A stretch of 64,000 bases of DNA from Phycicoccus sp. CSK15P-2. GTDB taxonomy: Bacteria; Actinomycetota; Actinomycetes; Actinomycetales; Dermatophilaceae. The stretch is from positions 1 through 64,000 of the forward strand of contig NZ_JAFDVE010000022.1 of assembly GCF_016888005.1 (NCBI RefSeq). The letters are read 5' to 3'. Below the pieces are notes generated by a model that saw only the letters and a program-made list of their open reading frames with translations, was not told the origin of the DNA and did not search any database. The position numbers and the translations under genes were made by a program. Positions within the stretch are counted from its first letter, which is position 1. The number at the start of each line of letters is the position of its first letter. This document shows positions 17,912 through 25,369 of the stretch, piece by piece.

Positions 17912-18460
17912 GGTCGCCGCGGCCTGCTCGCCGTCCTCGGCCCCGGCGGGCGTCTCCTGCCTGGTCACGACGAGCCCGCGCTCCTCCATCTCGTCGAGGA
18001 GGTCGCGCAGCTCGCTGCGGACGAAGTCGCGGGTGGCGGTGTCGCGCATCGCGAGGCGCAGCGCCGCGACCTCGCGGGTGAGGAACTCGGTGTCGGCGAG
18101 GTTGCGCTCGTCGCGGGAGCGGTCCTGCTCGAGGGCGACGCGGTCGCGGTCGGCCTGCCGGTTCTGGGCGAGGAGGATGAGCGGGGCCGCGTACGAGGCC
18201 TGGAGGCTCAGCATGAGCGTGAGGAAGATGAAGGCGTACGGGTCGAAGCGGACGTCGGCCGGGGCGAGGCTGTTCCAGAGCAGCCAGGCCGCGACGAACA
18301 CCGTCATCCCGATGAGGAAGTACGCCGTGCCCATGAACCGGGCGAACTTCTCGGAGAGGACGCCGAACGCCTCCTCCGAGAACGACACGGGCATCGTCAG
18401 GCGTCGACGCCGCGCCTCGACGGGGACGTCGATCCGGGTCCGCCGCTCGCGCTCAGCCAC
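17909..18460 (-). CDS. DUF1003 membrane protein
   Basis: A 183-aa protein with two hydrophobic helices (about 45-66 and 78-100) joined by a short loop containing FDPYAFIF, followed by a coiled-coil cytoplasmic tail (QADRDRVALEQDRSRDERNL). This is the DUF1003 layout; function unknown. GTG start has GGAGGTGA upstream and overlaps the end of the MgtE_N-CBS gene by 8 nt, so the two products are probably made together. Confidence 0.85.
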   Translation of the reverse strand: MAERERRTRIDVPVEARRRRLTMPVSFSEEAFGVLSEKFARFMGTAYFLIGMTVFVAAWLLWNSLAPADVRFDPYAFIFLTLMLSLQASYAAPLILLAQNRQADRDRVALEQDRSRDERNLADTEFLTREVAALRLAMRDTATRDFVRSELRDLLDEMEERGLVVTRQETPAGAEDGEQAAAT

Positions 18461-19751
18461 CGCTCACCTCCGCAGGGGCGACGACGTCGTGCCGCTCCTC
18501 GCGCCAGTCCTCCGGGAGGATGTGGTCGAGGACGTCGTCGACCGTGACCGCGCCGAGCAGGTGGCCGTCGTCGTCGACGACCGGCAGTCCGACGAGGTCG
18601 TACGTGGCGAGTGTGCGGGTCACCGCACCGAGGCTCGCGGCCGGGGGGAGCGGCTCGACGTCCTTGTCGATGATCCCGCCGACCGGGTTGTGCGGCGGTT
18701 CCCGGAGCAGCCGCTGGAGGTGGACGACGCCGAGGAACTTGCCCGTGGGGGTCTCGAGCGGCGGGCGGCACACGAAGACGGTGCAGGCGAGCGCCGTGGA
18801 GAGCTCCTTGCGACGGACGACGGCGAGGGCCTCGGCGATCGAGGCCTCGGGGCCGAGGATGACCGGTTCGGTCGTCATGAGACCGCCGGCGGTGTTCTCG
18901 TCGTAGGTGAGGAGGCGGCGGAGGTCTGCGGCGTCGTCGGGCTGCATCGTCTGGAGCAGCTCCTCCTGGCGCTCGACCGGCAGCTCGGCGAGGAGGTCGG
19001 CGGCGTCGTCGGGCTCCATGGCCTCGAGGACGTCGGCGGCGCGCCTGACCTCGAGCCCGACGAGGATCTCGACCTGGTCGTCCTCGGGGAGCTCCTCGAT
19101 GACGTCGGCGAGCCGCTCGTCGGTGAGTGCCGCGGCGACCTCCGCCCGGCGCTGGGCGCTGAGGTCGTGGATGACCTCGGCGAGGTCGGCCGGCTTGAGG
19201 TCGCCGTAGGTCTCGAGGAGCTTGGCGGCGCCCTGGTTCTCGCTCGCGTCCCGCAGTCCGCGGACGTCCTCGATGGGCGCGACGAAGGTCTCGCCGCGGC
19301 GCCGGCCGAGGCGTCCGAGCCGGCTCGGCCGGGATGCCTGGAGCCGGACCGCCGCGCGGGTGACGTTCCATCCGCGCGGGCCCAGCTGCTCGATGCCGAC
19401 GTCCTGGACGGTGGCGGGCACGACGTCGCCGCCGTCGGTGCGCACCTGCACCTGGCGCTCGAAGAGCTCGGCGACGACGAGGGTCTCGTTCGGCCGCTGC
19501 TCGAAGCGACGCATGTTGACCAGACCGGTCGTGATGACCTGGCCCCCCTCGACCGAGGTGACCCGGGTCATCGGGACGAACACGCGGCGCCGGCCCGGGA
19601 CCTCGACGACGAGCCCGATGGCGCGCGGGCGGGTACGGGCGACACTGAAGGTGACGACGACGTCGCGGACCCGGCCGACCTTGTCACCGAGCGGGTCGAA
19701 GACGTCCAGCTCGGACAGACGGCCGACGAAGGCGCGGGTCGGCGTGCTCAC
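18453..19751 (-). CDS. PRC-barrel-like / MgtE N-domain / CBS-pair protein
   Basis: A 432-aa soluble protein. Residues about 8-110 look like two PRC-barrel-type segments (LGDKVGRVRDVVV). Residues about 180-300 are MgtE intracellular N-domain repeats (ADVIEELPEDDQVEIL, ADLLAELPVERQEELL). Residues about 305-425 are a CBS pair ending VGLPVVDDDGHLLGAVTVDD. The Mg2+ channel part of MgtE is absent, so it is a sensor or regulator rather than a transporter. The mycobacterial equivalent lies in the same sigE neighbourhood. Confidence 0.88.
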   Translation of the reverse strand: MSTPTRAFVGRLSELDVFDPLGDKVGRVRDVVVTFSVARTRPRAIGLVVEVPGRRRVFVPMTRVTSVEGGQVITTGLVNMRRFEQRPNETLVVAELFERQVQVRTDGGDVVPATVQDVGIEQLGPRGWNVTRAAVRLQASRPSRLGRLGRRRGETFVAPIEDVRGLRDASENQGAAKLLETYGDLKPADLAEVIHDLSAQRRAEVAAALTDERLADVIEELPEDDQVEILVGLEVRRAADVLEAMEPDDAADLLAELPVERQEELLQTMQPDDAADLRRLLTYDENTAGGLMTTEPVILGPEASIAEALAVVRRKELSTALACTVFVCRPPLETPTGKFLGVVHLQRLLREPPHNPVGGIIDKDVEPLPPAASLGAVTRTLATYDLVGLPVVDDDGHLLGAVTVDDVLDHILPEDWREERHDVVAPAEVSGG

Positions 19752-19758
19752 GTCCGAC

Positions 19759-19764
19759 AGGCTA
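19759..19764 (-). promoter_or_regulatory. -10 box, leaderless MgtE_N-CBS gene
   Basis: TAGCCT on the minus strand, 7 nt before GTG 19751. Confidence 0.5.
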
Positions 19765-19791
19765 GCCGTCGGCGGTGCTCACCCGGCCGCG

Positions 19792-20436
19792 TCAGGGGCC
19801 GTGTTGCGCAGCCCGCACGTTGCGGCGCGCCCCGGAGCGTCCGCGCCAGTGCCACGGTCTCCACCGTGCCGTCGTGCCGGCCGCGGGGCGGACCGGCGCC
19901 GCGCCGGAGTCGTCGTCGTAGCGGCCGGGGGACTCGACGGGCGGACCCTGCGGGGTGAGGACGTGGATGGTCGCGGAGTGCCGCCACCGTTCCGCGAGCT
20001 CGTCCGCGGTCCCCGAGGCGTTGAGCCGGGCCGGGCGGAGCACGGCCACCGCGGTGTCCCACTCCGGCGAGGCGGGCTCGACCTCCCGGACCGTCGCGCG
20101 GAGGATGAGCAGCCGGCCACCGGAGTCCTTGCTGCGCAGGACGACCTCGACCTCGTCGGGCAGCCGGGGCAGGCTCTGCTCGCCCGGGCCGGAGACGACG
20201 TACGCCGCCGGGCCGGCGCCGCCCTCGTCCTCGGTGTCGTGCCAGACGTGCCAGACGGGATGGGTGGTTCCCTCGGGGATGCGCACCCAGAGCATCCCCG
20301 ACTTCGACGCGGCCTCGTGCGTCACCCGCGTGACGTCGACGAGATGCCGCGCGGGGGGTGCGGGGGGTGCCGCGCCGGCCGCGTCCGCCGGCCGGCCCGG
20401 AGCCGCCGAGGCCGAGTCGCCGTCCGTCCCGCTCAT
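19792..20436 (-). CDS. Conserved actinobacterial protein of unknown function
   Basis: A 214-aa protein from ATG 20436. An Ala/Pro-rich N-terminus (about 30 residues) precedes a folded core with HLVDVTRVTHEAASKSGMLW, then PVWHVWHDT and AYVVSGPGEQ. The core vaguely recalls FMN-binding split-barrel proteins, but I cannot assign a family. The C-terminal tail is basic and Trp-rich. GAGAGT lies 7 nt before the ATG, supporting this start over a longer frame that begins at 20574. Confidence 0.6.
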   Translation of the reverse strand: MSGTDGDSASAAPGRPADAAGAAPPAPPARHLVDVTRVTHEAASKSGMLWVRIPEGTTHPVWHVWHDTEDEGGAGPAAYVVSGPGEQSLPRLPDEVEVVLRSKDSGGRLLILRATVREVEPASPEWDTAVAVLRPARLNASGTADELAERWRHSATIHVLTPQGPPVESPGRYDDDSGAAPVRPAAGTTARWRPWHWRGRSGARRNVRAAQHGP

Positions 20437-20443
20437 GAGGAGC

Positions 20444-20449
20444 ACTCTC
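20444..20449 (-). promoter_or_regulatory. -10-like box before the 214-aa gene
   Basis: GAGAGT on the minus strand, 7 nt before ATG 20436; one mismatch from the TANNNT pattern. Confidence 0.35.
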
Positions 20450-20507
20450 GCACAGCCGGGACCGGACCCCACGACGCAGACCACGAACCTCCGCCCCGCG
20501 CAGCCCG

Positions 20508-20593
20508 TCCATGAGCCCATCCGTGAGCTCACCCGTGAGTCGACCGGTGAAGCCCGGATCCCATACGCCCCCACCTGTGGAGCCCGGGCTTCA
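20508..20593. repeat. Four 12-bp tandem units followed by a 10-bp inverted repeat
   Basis: Units at 20508, 20520, 20532 and 20544 follow the pattern yCCrTGAGnnnA (the last, CCGGTGAAGCCC, is diverged). TGAAGCCCGG (20548-20557) and CCGGGCTTCA (20584-20593) are perfect inverted copies 26 nt apart. They lie in the 303-nt region (20437-20739) between the minus-strand 214-aa gene and the lyase operon, so could be regulator sites. No gene is seen in this interval. Confidence 0.55.
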
Positions 20594-20739
20594 TCCGTCG
20601 CCCCACGCCCGGTCCGCGCCGGTCACGCGCTCTCCGGCCACCGCGGCGTCCGTCACACCGTGACGTGCCTCATGCGAGCGCGGCCCGGCCCGCTGCTAGC
20701 GTCCGAGCGGACCCGTCCACGCCCCCGAAGGGACCCTCG

Positions 20740-21804
20740 ATGCGCAGCGCCAAGGACTTCTTCGCTCCCCTCGCCGTGGGCGCGCCGGCCCCGCTGCGGG
20801 AAGTACCCGCGCGGCCGGCGCGGATGATCCACTTCTTCGACCCGAGCAACCCGAAGATGGCGGCCAAGGTGCCGGACATGGTCGGCAGCGTCGACGTCCT
20901 CCTCGGCAACCTCGAGGACGCCGTCAAGGCCGAGAACAAGGAGGCCGCGCGGCAGGGTCTCGTCGACATCGCCCGCGCCACCGACTTCGGCGAGCACACC
21001 CAGCTGTGGACGCGGGTCAACGCGCTCGACAGCCCGTGGGCGCTCGACGACCTCGTGACCCTGGTCACCGAGGTCGGCGACCGGCTCGACGTCGTCATGG
21101 TGCCCAAGGTGCAGGGCCCCGAGGACATCCACTACGTCGACCGGCTGCTCGCGCAGCTCGAGGCCAGGGCCGGGCTGACCCGCCCGGTGCTCGTGCACGC
21201 CATCCTCGAGACCGCTCGTGGCGTCGCGAACGTCGAGGAGATCGCCGGCGCGAGCCCGCGGATGCAGGGAGTCAGCCTGGGGCCTGCCGACCTCGCCGCG
21301 GACCGGCGGATGAAGACCACACGCGTCGGCGGGGGCCACCCCGGCTACCTCGTGCGCCAGGACCCCGTCGACGGGGACGTCGCGGGGGAGCGGACCACGT
21401 ACCAGCAGGACCTCTGGCACTACACGATCGCCCGGATGGTCGACGCCTGCGCGATGCATGGCATCTTCCCGTACTACGGCCCGTTCGGGGACATCAAGGA
21501 CGTCGTCGCGTGCGAGGACCAGTTCCGCAACGCCTTCCTGCTCGGCTGTGTCGGCGCCTGGACGCTGCACCCGGCGCAGATCGCCATCGCGAAGCAGGTC
21601 TTCAGCCCGAGCGCCGAGGACGTGGCGCATGCCCGCCGGGTCGAGGCGGCCATGGGCGACGGCACCGGGGCGGTCATGCTCGACGGGAGGATGGAGGACG
21701 ACGCGAGCCTCAAGCAGTGCCTCGTCATCCTCGAGCTCGCCGAGCGGCTGGCCGCCACCGACCCCGAGCTCGCCGAGCTCTACGCCGAAGGTGGCCCGGC
21801 ATGA
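20740..21804 (+). CDS. HpcH/HpaI-CitE family CoA-ester lyase (malyl-CoA lyase-like)
   Basis: A 354-aa aldolase of the citrate-lyase beta superfamily. Visible features: [36 protein letters not shown] (metal-binding region), [22 protein letters not shown] and [16 protein letters not shown] (substrate and metal Glu). Length and the C-terminal lid [17 protein letters not shown] fit L-malyl-CoA/beta-methylmalyl-CoA lyases, which split malyl-CoA into glyoxylate and acetyl-CoA in the ethylmalonyl-CoA pathway. ATG 20740 has GAAGGGA 7 nt upstream. The stop overlaps the next gene. Confidence 0.85.
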   Translation: MRSAKDFFAPLAVGAPAPLREVPARPARMIHFFDPSNPKMAAKVPDMVGSVDVLLGNLEDAVKAENKEAARQGLVDIARATDFGEHTQLWTRVNALDSPWALDDLVTLVTEVGDRLDVVMVPKVQGPEDIHYVDRLLAQLEARAGLTRPVLVHAILETARGVANVEEIAGASPRMQGVSLGPADLAADRRMKTTRVGGGHPGYLVRQDPVDGDVAGERTTYQQDLWHYTIARMVDACAMHGIFPYYGPFGDIKDVVACEDQFRNAFLLGCVGAWTLHPAQIAIAKQVFSPSAEDVAHARRVEAAMGDGTGAVMLDGRMEDDASLKQCLVILELAERLAATDPELAELYAEGGPA

Positions 21805-22667
21805 CCGACACGTACCGCCCGCGCCGCTCGGTCCTCTACATGCCGAGCAGCAACGAGCGGGCCCTCGAGAAGGCCAAGGCCCTGCCCGTCGACGGACTCA
21901 TCCTCGACCTCGAGGACGCCGTCGCCCCCGACGCGAAGGAGACCGCCCGCGAGAACGCCTGCGCCGCTGCTGCCTCCGGCGAGTACGGGCACCGTGAGGT
22001 GACGATCCGGGTCAACGGTCTCGGTACGCATTGGCACGACGCCGACCTCGCGGCCGCGTGCGCCGCCGGCCCGGACGGCGTCGTCGTCCCCAAGGTCGGC
22101 TCGGCCGAGGAGGTCCGCGGTCTCGTCGCGGCGATGGAGCGTCACGGAGCACCGGGCCACACCCGACTCTGGGCCATGGTCGAGACCCCCGGCGCGGTCG
22201 TCGGCGCCCGCGACCTCGCGGTGGCCGACGAGCGGCTCGCCGTCCTAGTCCTCGGCACCAACGACCTCGTCAAGGAGCTCGGCGCGCGGTTCGTGCCCGG
22301 CCGTGCCCCGCTCCTCACGGCCCTCTCGACGGTCGTCCTCGCCGCCAGGGCCGCGGGTGTCGCCGTGCTCGACGGTGTCTACAACGACGTCAAGGACGCG
22401 GGCGGCTTCGTCGAGGAGTGCCGCCAGGGCCGCGACCTCGGCTTCGACGGCAAGACGCTCGTCCACCCGGGCCAGGTCGACCCGTGCAACGCCACCTTCG
22501 CGCCGTCCGAGGAGGAGGTCGAGGACGCCCGGGGGCTCCTCGCCGCCTGGGAGGCCGGGGCCGGGTCCGGCGTGGTGACCCACCACGGCCGGATGGTCGA
22601 GAACCTGCACGTCGAGGTCGCCGAGCGCGTGCTCGCGACACACGACGCCATCCGCGCCCGCGGCTGA
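21801..22667 (+). CDS. HpcH/HpaI-CitE family CoA-ester lyase or thioesterase
   Basis: A 288-aa paralogue-like enzyme starting at the ATGA overlap. It has [61 protein letters not shown] and [15 protein letters not shown], all CitE-superfamily motifs. It is shorter and closer to stand-alone CitE proteins than the upstream lyase. Candidate roles are (S)-malyl-CoA thioesterase or another acyl-CoA lyase step; the pair probably processes one CoA-ester flux. Confidence 0.85.
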   Translation: MTDTYRPRRSVLYMPSSNERALEKAKALPVDGLILDLEDAVAPDAKETARENACAAAASGEYGHREVTIRVNGLGTHWHDADLAAACAAGPDGVVVPKVGSAEEVRGLVAAMERHGAPGHTRLWAMVETPGAVVGARDLAVADERLAVLVLGTNDLVKELGARFVPGRAPLLTALSTVVLAARAAGVAVLDGVYNDVKDAGGFVEECRQGRDLGFDGKTLVHPGQVDPCNATFAPSEEEVEDARGLLAAWEAGAGSGVVTHHGRMVENLHVEVAERVLATHDAIRARG

Positions 22668-22779
22668 GCACGGCGGGGTAACGAAAGGGTCACGGGCGCG
22701 CGGGTCGGGCAACCCCGCGCGTGATGAAGGCGTCTTCTGGGTAGCACGGACGTGCTCGACGACCGGAAGTGAAGGTGCC

Positions 22780-23664
22780 ATGAGGACGACACACCGCGCA
22801 GCCGCTGTGGCCGCGTCGGCCCTGGCCGTGACCACCGTCCTCGGTGGCTGCGCCCAGCTCGACCAGTGGACGGGGGCGAGCGCCGCCGCCGAGCCACCGA
22901 CGCCCACTGCCACCCCCACCGGGACCCCGCGGCCTTCCGAGAGCTCGCCGTCGGCGAGCCCGAGCCCGTCGTCCTCACCCTCTCCGTCCGAGACCCCGAG
23001 CGCCACCCCTACCGCGACCCCCACCGCGTCGGAGAGCCCGAAGCCCTCGCCCAGCCCGACGCCGAAGCGGACGTCACTGCGGTACGGCGACTCCGGGCCG
23101 AAGGTGCGCGAGCTCCAGGAGCGCCTCAGCGGGCTCGGCTACTGGCTCGGCGACGTCGACGGTAAGTTCGGCTCCTTGACCCAGCAGGCCGTCTTCGCGC
23201 TGCAGAAGTCCGCCGGGCTGTCCCGCGACGGCGTCGTCGGCCCGAAGACCCGCAAGGCCCTCGCCGCCGGCGCCCGGCCGAGCCCGAAGCTCGAGGGGAA
23301 CGGCGTCGAGGTCGACATCGACCGTCAGATCATCATGGTCGTCCGCGGCGGCAAGGCGGCGACCGTCATCAACACCTCCACCGGCAACGGCGAGCCGTAT
23401 ACCTCCTCGGCCGGACGGCCGGCGCGGGCCGTCACCCCCAAGGGCAGCTTCGAGGTCGTCCGGCAGGTCGACGGCCCGGACGACAGCGAGCTCGGCAAGC
23501 TGTGGCGGCCGAAGTACTTCTACCGCGGCTGGGCGGTGCACGGGTCGCCGAACATCCCGCCGTACCCGGCCTCGCACGGCTGTGCCCGGGTGAGCAACGC
23601 GGCGATGAACATGTTCTGGTCCAGCGGCGTGATGAAGATCGGCACCCCGGTCCTCGTCCACTGA
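22780..23664 (+). CDS. Lipoprotein L,D-transpeptidase with peptidoglycan-binding domain
   Basis: A 294-aa exported protein. Signal peptide ends in lipobox VLGGC (Cys24). Residues 35-95 are a Ser/Pro/Thr-rich spacer. A PG_binding_1 domain follows (about 97-155, KVRELQERLSGLGYWLGDVD). The YkuD catalytic domain (about 165-294) ends AVHGSP and SHGCARVS, with Cys268 as nucleophile. It would form 3-3 cross-links in the peptidoglycan. GAAGTGAAGG lies just before the ATG. A hairpin follows the stop. Confidence 0.93.
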   Translation: MRTTHRAAAVAASALAVTTVLGGCAQLDQWTGASAAAEPPTPTATPTGTPRPSESSPSASPSPSSSPSPSETPSATPTATPTASESPKPSPSPTPKRTSLRYGDSGPKVRELQERLSGLGYWLGDVDGKFGSLTQQAVFALQKSAGLSRDGVVGPKTRKALAAGARPSPKLEGNGVEVDIDRQIIMVVRGGKAATVINTSTGNGEPYTSSAGRPARAVTPKGSFEVVRQVDGPDDSELGKLWRPKYFYRGWAVHGSPNIPPYPASHGCARVSNAAMNMFWSSGVMKIGTPVLVH

Positions 23665-23670
23665 CGGGCG

Positions 23671-23695
23671 CCGGAGGGCCTCCGGGCCCATGGGC
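23671..23695 (+). terminator. Hairpins after the L,D-transpeptidase gene
   Basis: CCGGAG-GGC-CTCCGG (23671-23685) is followed by the palindrome GCCCATGGGC (23686-23695), 7 nt after the stop codon. No U-tract. Confidence 0.45.
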
Positions 23696-23738
23696 TCAGC
23701 CGCCCGGACGTCGTGATGCGGGGACGCGAGGACTGCCG

Positions 23739-23896
23739 GATGGGAGCGTCTTCGACGGCGAGCGGCTCGACGAGGAGTGTCGGCAGATCATCGTGGACCA
23801 GCCGGTCGGCCGCTACCTGCTCGCCGTCACCGAGTTCCAGATGAAGGTCGTCGACCGCGAGGCGGTCTTGCTCGAGGGGCCGATCCGGGAGACGAC
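23739..23896 (+). pseudogene. Short coding-like fragment, family unknown
   Basis: In one forward frame these 158 nt have strongly GC-biased third positions and read like protein (SVFDGERLDEECRQI, then LLAVTEFQMKVVDREAVLLE). There is no start codon or ribosome binding site, and the coding signal fades after 23896 although the frame stays open. It is probably a remnant cut off by the event that brought in the 24.0-26.6 kb cluster. I do not recognise the family. Confidence 0.35.
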
Positions 23897-23964
23897 TACT
23901 GCCCAGGGCGGGCCGTCCGCAGTCCGGATGCAGGTTGTTGCAGTCTGCTTGGTGGGCCGTCGGA

Positions 23965-23985
23965 TGCAGAGGCAGCATCTCTGCA
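23965..23985 (+). promoter_or_regulatory. Hairpin in the leader of the ThiF-like gene
   Basis: TGCAGAG (23965-23971) and CTCTGCA (23979-23985) form a perfect 7-bp stem with a 7-nt loop, 42 nt before GTG 24028. It could be an attenuator or RNA stability element. The region 23665-24027 has no other convincing gene. Confidence 0.4.
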
Positions 23986-24027
23986 GGGGTGCCGTGGGGC
24001 ACCGCCCGGCGGGGAGGAGCAGGGAGG

Positions 24028-25194
24028 GTGCGACCACAGTTGAAGGACGTCGTCTGGGAACGCACGGACGACGAGCTCACGCTCGTCTTCGACCGGCGCT
24101 CGCCACTCGTCGTCACCGATGTCGACGGTCGGATGGAGATGCTCCTGGGGCTGCTGCGGCTCGGAGGACTCACGGTCGACGAGCTCGCCGCGCGGCTCTC
24201 GCAGGAGGGCCCTGCGGTGCCGCCGTCGGACGTCGCCGACATCGTGGCGACCCTCGACGGCCACCGGCTGGTCGAGGACGGCGAACGGCTCGGCCGGTAC
24301 CGGGGCGATCTGGGTGAGCGGCACTACTCGAACCTCGCGTTCTTCGAGACCTTCGCGACGCTGGCGCGCTCGCACGAGGATCTCCTCGACGCGGCGCGCG
24401 GCGCCCATGTGCTCGTGCTCGGGACCGGCGGCCTCAACTCCAACACCGTCCCGCACCTGGCGGGGCTGGGGGTCGGCCGCCTGACCCTCGCCGACCGTGA
24501 CCTCGTCGAGGCCAGGAACTTCGCCAGGCAGTACCTCTACTCGTGGCGCGATCTCGGGCGGTCCAAGGTGGAGGCGGCCGGTGCGTGGGTCGAGCGCTTC
24601 GACCCCGACCTCGACGTGGCGACCCACGAGCTCGACGTACGAGGTCCCTCCGACGTCGCCCGTCTCGTCGACGAGACGGCTCCGGACGTCGTCATGTCGG
24701 GCATCGACTCGCCGCGGGAGGTCGACCTGTGGGTGAACGAGGTCTGCGTCCCGCGTGGCGTCCCGTTCGTCCGCGGGGGGATGGGCGTCTCGGCGGCCGG
24801 AGTCTGGTCCGTCGTGCCGGGGGTGAGTGCGTGCCGGATGTGCCTCGAGCTGGCGGACCCCACCCACGGCGAGTCCGACTTCTCGCCCGGGAGCGACGAC
24901 GCGCACACGAGAACCGCTCGCAGGATCTTCGAGGCCAAACCCCGCGTCAACCGGGGGATCGGGGCGGTCGCGGGGCTCCTGGGCTCGTACGCGGCGTTCG
25001 AGGTGATCCGCCTGCTCACCGGCTTCCAGGAGCCGCAGTACTCCGGCTCCCTGCTCACCATCGACCTGGTCGACGGATGTTCCACCACGGTTCGGCGCTG
25101 GGAGCGGCACACCGACTGCCCGGTCTGCCGGGCCTTCGGCCCGCTCGACCGCCGGACGACCTCCAGCACGTCGCGACGGCCGGTGGCCGTCTGA
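24028..25194 (+). CDS. E1/ThiF-like adenylyltransferase with N-terminal RRE/PqqD-like domain
   Basis: A 388-aa protein. Residues about 1-90 (WERTDDELTLVFDRRSPLVV, then helices LLGLLRLGGLTVDELAARL) resemble a PqqD-type peptide-recognition domain. The ThiF/MoeB/HesA domain has GTGGLN (132-137), ADRDLVEARNFARQYLY, and a zinc site from Cys269/Cys272 (CRMC) and Cys364/Cys367 (CPVC). This order recalls MccB of microcin C and pantocin-type enzymes, which activate the carboxylate of a short peptide with ATP. GTG 24028 has GGGGAGGAG about 8 nt upstream. A 22-codon gene follows 33 nt downstream, supporting a peptide substrate. Confidence 0.8.
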   Translation: MRPQLKDVVWERTDDELTLVFDRRSPLVVTDVDGRMEMLLGLLRLGGLTVDELAARLSQEGPAVPPSDVADIVATLDGHRLVEDGERLGRYRGDLGERHYSNLAFFETFATLARSHEDLLDAARGAHVLVLGTGGLNSNTVPHLAGLGVGRLTLADRDLVEARNFARQYLYSWRDLGRSKVEAAGAWVERFDPDLDVATHELDVRGPSDVARLVDETAPDVVMSGIDSPREVDLWVNEVCVPRGVPFVRGGMGVSAAGVWSVVPGVSACRMCLELADPTHGESDFSPGSDDAHTRTARRIFEAKPRVNRGIGAVAGLLGSYAAFEVIRLLTGFQEPQYSGSLLTIDLVDGCSTTVRRWERHTDCPVCRAFGPLDRRTTSSTSRRPVAV

Positions 25195-25227
25195 CGCCCT
25201 GCCGCGACGACCGAGAGGAGGTGCCCC

Positions 25228-25296
25228 ATGAAGATCGAGATCCGTGAGGTGGAGAACACCCGCCTGACCGTCTGGGTCCCCGAAGAGGACAGCTGA
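25228..25296 (+). CDS. 22-aa putative precursor peptide
   Basis: ATG 25228 is preceded by GAGAGGAGG (25213-25221) with 6-nt spacing, among the best ribosome binding sites in the window. The product begins MKIEIREVEN, has a single Trp16, and ends VPEEDS. It lies between the ThiF-like and M50-like genes, and the same 9-base binding site precedes the latter. Size, position and the two flanking proteins with peptide-recognition-like domains make it the likely substrate of the cluster. No known precursor family is recognised, and it could instead be a translational leader. Confidence 0.6.
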   Translation: MKIEIREVENTRLTVWVPEEDS

Positions 25297-25369
25297 CCCG
25301 GTCACGTCCGACCAGGTGGGCCGGGGCCGGAAGGTCAGGTCCCGGTCCACCACCCGAGAGGAGGCTTCT

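Noticed and set aside
16690-18081. 463-codon plus frame opposite mrp
   Set aside because: Antisense shadow of mrp and DUF1003, whose Walker A and membrane motifs are clear.
20508-20555. Tandem 12-bp units as a CRISPR array
   Set aside because: Units are contiguous without spacers, too short, and diverged; no cas genes.
23935-24027. Extended N-terminus for the ThiF-like protein (from 23935)
   Set aside because: The extra 31 codons lack bias and cover the hairpin and the ribosome binding site of GTG 24028.
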